Assembly: GCA_964057225.1 (NCBI GenBank)
Contig: OZ059900.1
Coordinates: 21,963,638 to 22,027,637 of the forward strand
Reading direction: 5' to 3'
DNA from: Auanema rhodensis
Taxonomy: Eukaryota > Nematoda > Chromadorea > Rhabditida > Rhabditidae
DNA: 64,000 nucleotides
A program made the position numbers and the translations under genes. Shown here in pieces: positions 63,100 to 64,000 of the stretch. The notes under the pieces were generated by a model. The model made no database searches. It was not told the DNA's origin and was given only the letters and a program-made list of their open reading frames with translations. The first letter of the stretch is position 1. Each line of letters opens with the position of its first letter.

Positions 63100-64000
63100 G
63101 TTCAGCATGTAAAATGATTCATTTTAGTATGTAACACGCTGAAATTCGTTGCATTTGACGACTCATATGAACAAAAATCGATTTAATCAATATTAGCCAT
63201 AAGGGGCGTGCCCTCAGAATATGCTAATTTCCTTAATTTTCTAACCCCTGTTTTTTTGTCGTGAAAGTGGAACTAGACGTTGTACGAACAATTTTGAGCT
63301 AAGTTTCATTGACATTGCATGAGTTTGAACACATGAAATCGTAAGTCAAAACCTTGTTTACAGCGAAATTTCCAAAAACTGGTTTTCCAGCATAATAAAA
63401 TATTTCTCATGGGAAATACTGTGTTTTTGTATTTTTCTAGTGTTCAGCATGTAAAATGCTTCATTTTAGTATGTAACACGCTGAAATTCGTTGCATTTGA
63501 CGACTCATATGAACAAAAATCGATTTAATCAATATTAGCCATAAGGGGCGTGCCCTCAGAATATGCTAATTTCCTTAATTTTCTAACCCCTGTTTTTTTG
63601 TCGTGAAAGTGGAACTAGACGTTGTACGAACAATTTTGAGCTAAGTTTCATTGACATTGCATGAGTTTGAACACATGAAATCGTAAGTCAAAACCTTGTT
63701 TACAGCGAAATTTCCAAAAACTGGTTTTCCAGCATAATAAAATATTTCTCATGGGAAATACTGTGTTTTTGTTTTTTTCTAGTGTTCAGCATGTAAAATG
63801 CTTCATTTTAGTATGTAACACGCTGAAATTCGTTGCATTTGACGACTCATATGAACAAAAATCGATTTAATCAATATTAGCCATAAGGGGCGTGCCCTCA
63901 GAATATACTAATTTCCTTAATTTTCTAACCCCTGTTTTTTTGTCGTGAAAGTGGAACTAGACGTTGTACGAACAATTTTGAGCTAGGTTTCATTGACATT
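63100..64000 (+). repeat. Start of a further, shortened HOR unit
   Basis: The unit at 63100 has the AAATGATTC front of the 60607 type but GCTAAGT, as in the 60949 type. The next two match 61290 (T7 tail) and 61632 (AATATACTAA). One unit has therefore been lost by fusion relative to the preceding HOR. The last unit is cut by the window end at p217, so the array continues beyond. Confidence 0.8.

Larger units (their letters stand above)
1..64000. repeat. 342-bp satellite DNA array filling the window
   Basis: GTTCAGCATG recurs every 342 bp from base 1 (1, 343, 685, 1027, 1369 and so on) to the end of the window. Starts follow 1+342k to 9577, then 9920+342k to 16760, then 17103+342k to the gap; each shift is one extra T in a poly-T tract. 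Units are head to tail on the + strand, except four inverted pieces after 54.9 kb. No unique DNA interrupts the array. A long AT-rich tandem array of this kind is characteristic of eukaryotic heterochromatin, often centromeric or pericentromeric. The location is inferred, because no flanking sequence is present. I do not recognise the family. Confidence 0.99.

Noticed and set aside
1-64000. CRISPR array or prokaryotic repeat
   Set aside because: The repeats are adjacent 342-bp units with no unique spacers, no cas genes and no coding density; the pattern fits a eukaryotic satellite.
1-64000. Naming a species or calling this the functional centromere
   Set aside because: No unique flanking sequence, gene or recognised satellite family is present; the centromeric role is only a hypothesis from array structure and a partial CENP-B-like motif.

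Overview
The whole 64 kb window is one tandemly repeated satellite array. I see no protein-coding gene, RNA gene, transposon or unique sequence. The unit is 342 bp and AT-rich: I counted 116 G+C in the first unit, 34%. About 180 units run head to tail on the + strand, and most differ from the consensus at only a few positions. This layout is typical of pericentromeric or centromeric heterochromatin in a eukaryote. Nothing here allows a species or even a phylum to be named, and I do not recognise the family. The only open frames are short accidents of the repeat or span the N gap.

Diagnostic single-base variants, followed unit by unit, divide the array into domains. Positions p1-p342 count from the GTTCAGCATG at base 1. 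(1) 1-17444 holds units marked by CATATT at p21, GAATCAT at p61, AACCTCTG/ACTAAACG, TATTTTAC at p331, and the pair CATTCGAC + ACTACACG. It contains dimer and trimer higher-order repeats (HORs) and a divergent large duplication (4447-10261 and 10604-17444). (2) 17445-22892 is an 8-unit, 2736-bp HOR present twice. A 200-N gap follows at 22893-23092. Its length does not fit the repeat phase, so it is a placeholder. (3) 23093-54907 has a different marker set: AACATGCAG, AACCCTTG, AGCTATA, AGGGCCGTG, CTAACTTCC, GCAAGAG and AATATACTAA. Its main feature is an almost perfect tandem duplication of a 35-unit, 11,969-bp block (30020-41988 and 41989-53957). A 5-unit, 1711-bp tandem duplication is nested inside each copy. 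(4) 54642-64000 is structurally rearranged. A 245-bp segment is inverted four times, each with the same 12-bp filler at its right edge. A 149-bp unit with a 193-bp internal deletion occurs seven times. Together they form a new, much longer HOR that is itself varying by loss of single units.

The window therefore reads as a record of satellite evolution. Point variants spread through local HORs, unequal exchange leaves hybrid units, a 12-kb block duplicates very recently, and a one-off inversion plus a microhomology deletion are then amplified. Within each unit I note a CENP-B-box-like motif, an 18-bp near-palindrome that is perfect in one variant, an AATAAA followed by a GT/T-rich tract, and several smaller dyads. 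Any function for these is inference. All comparisons were made by eye.
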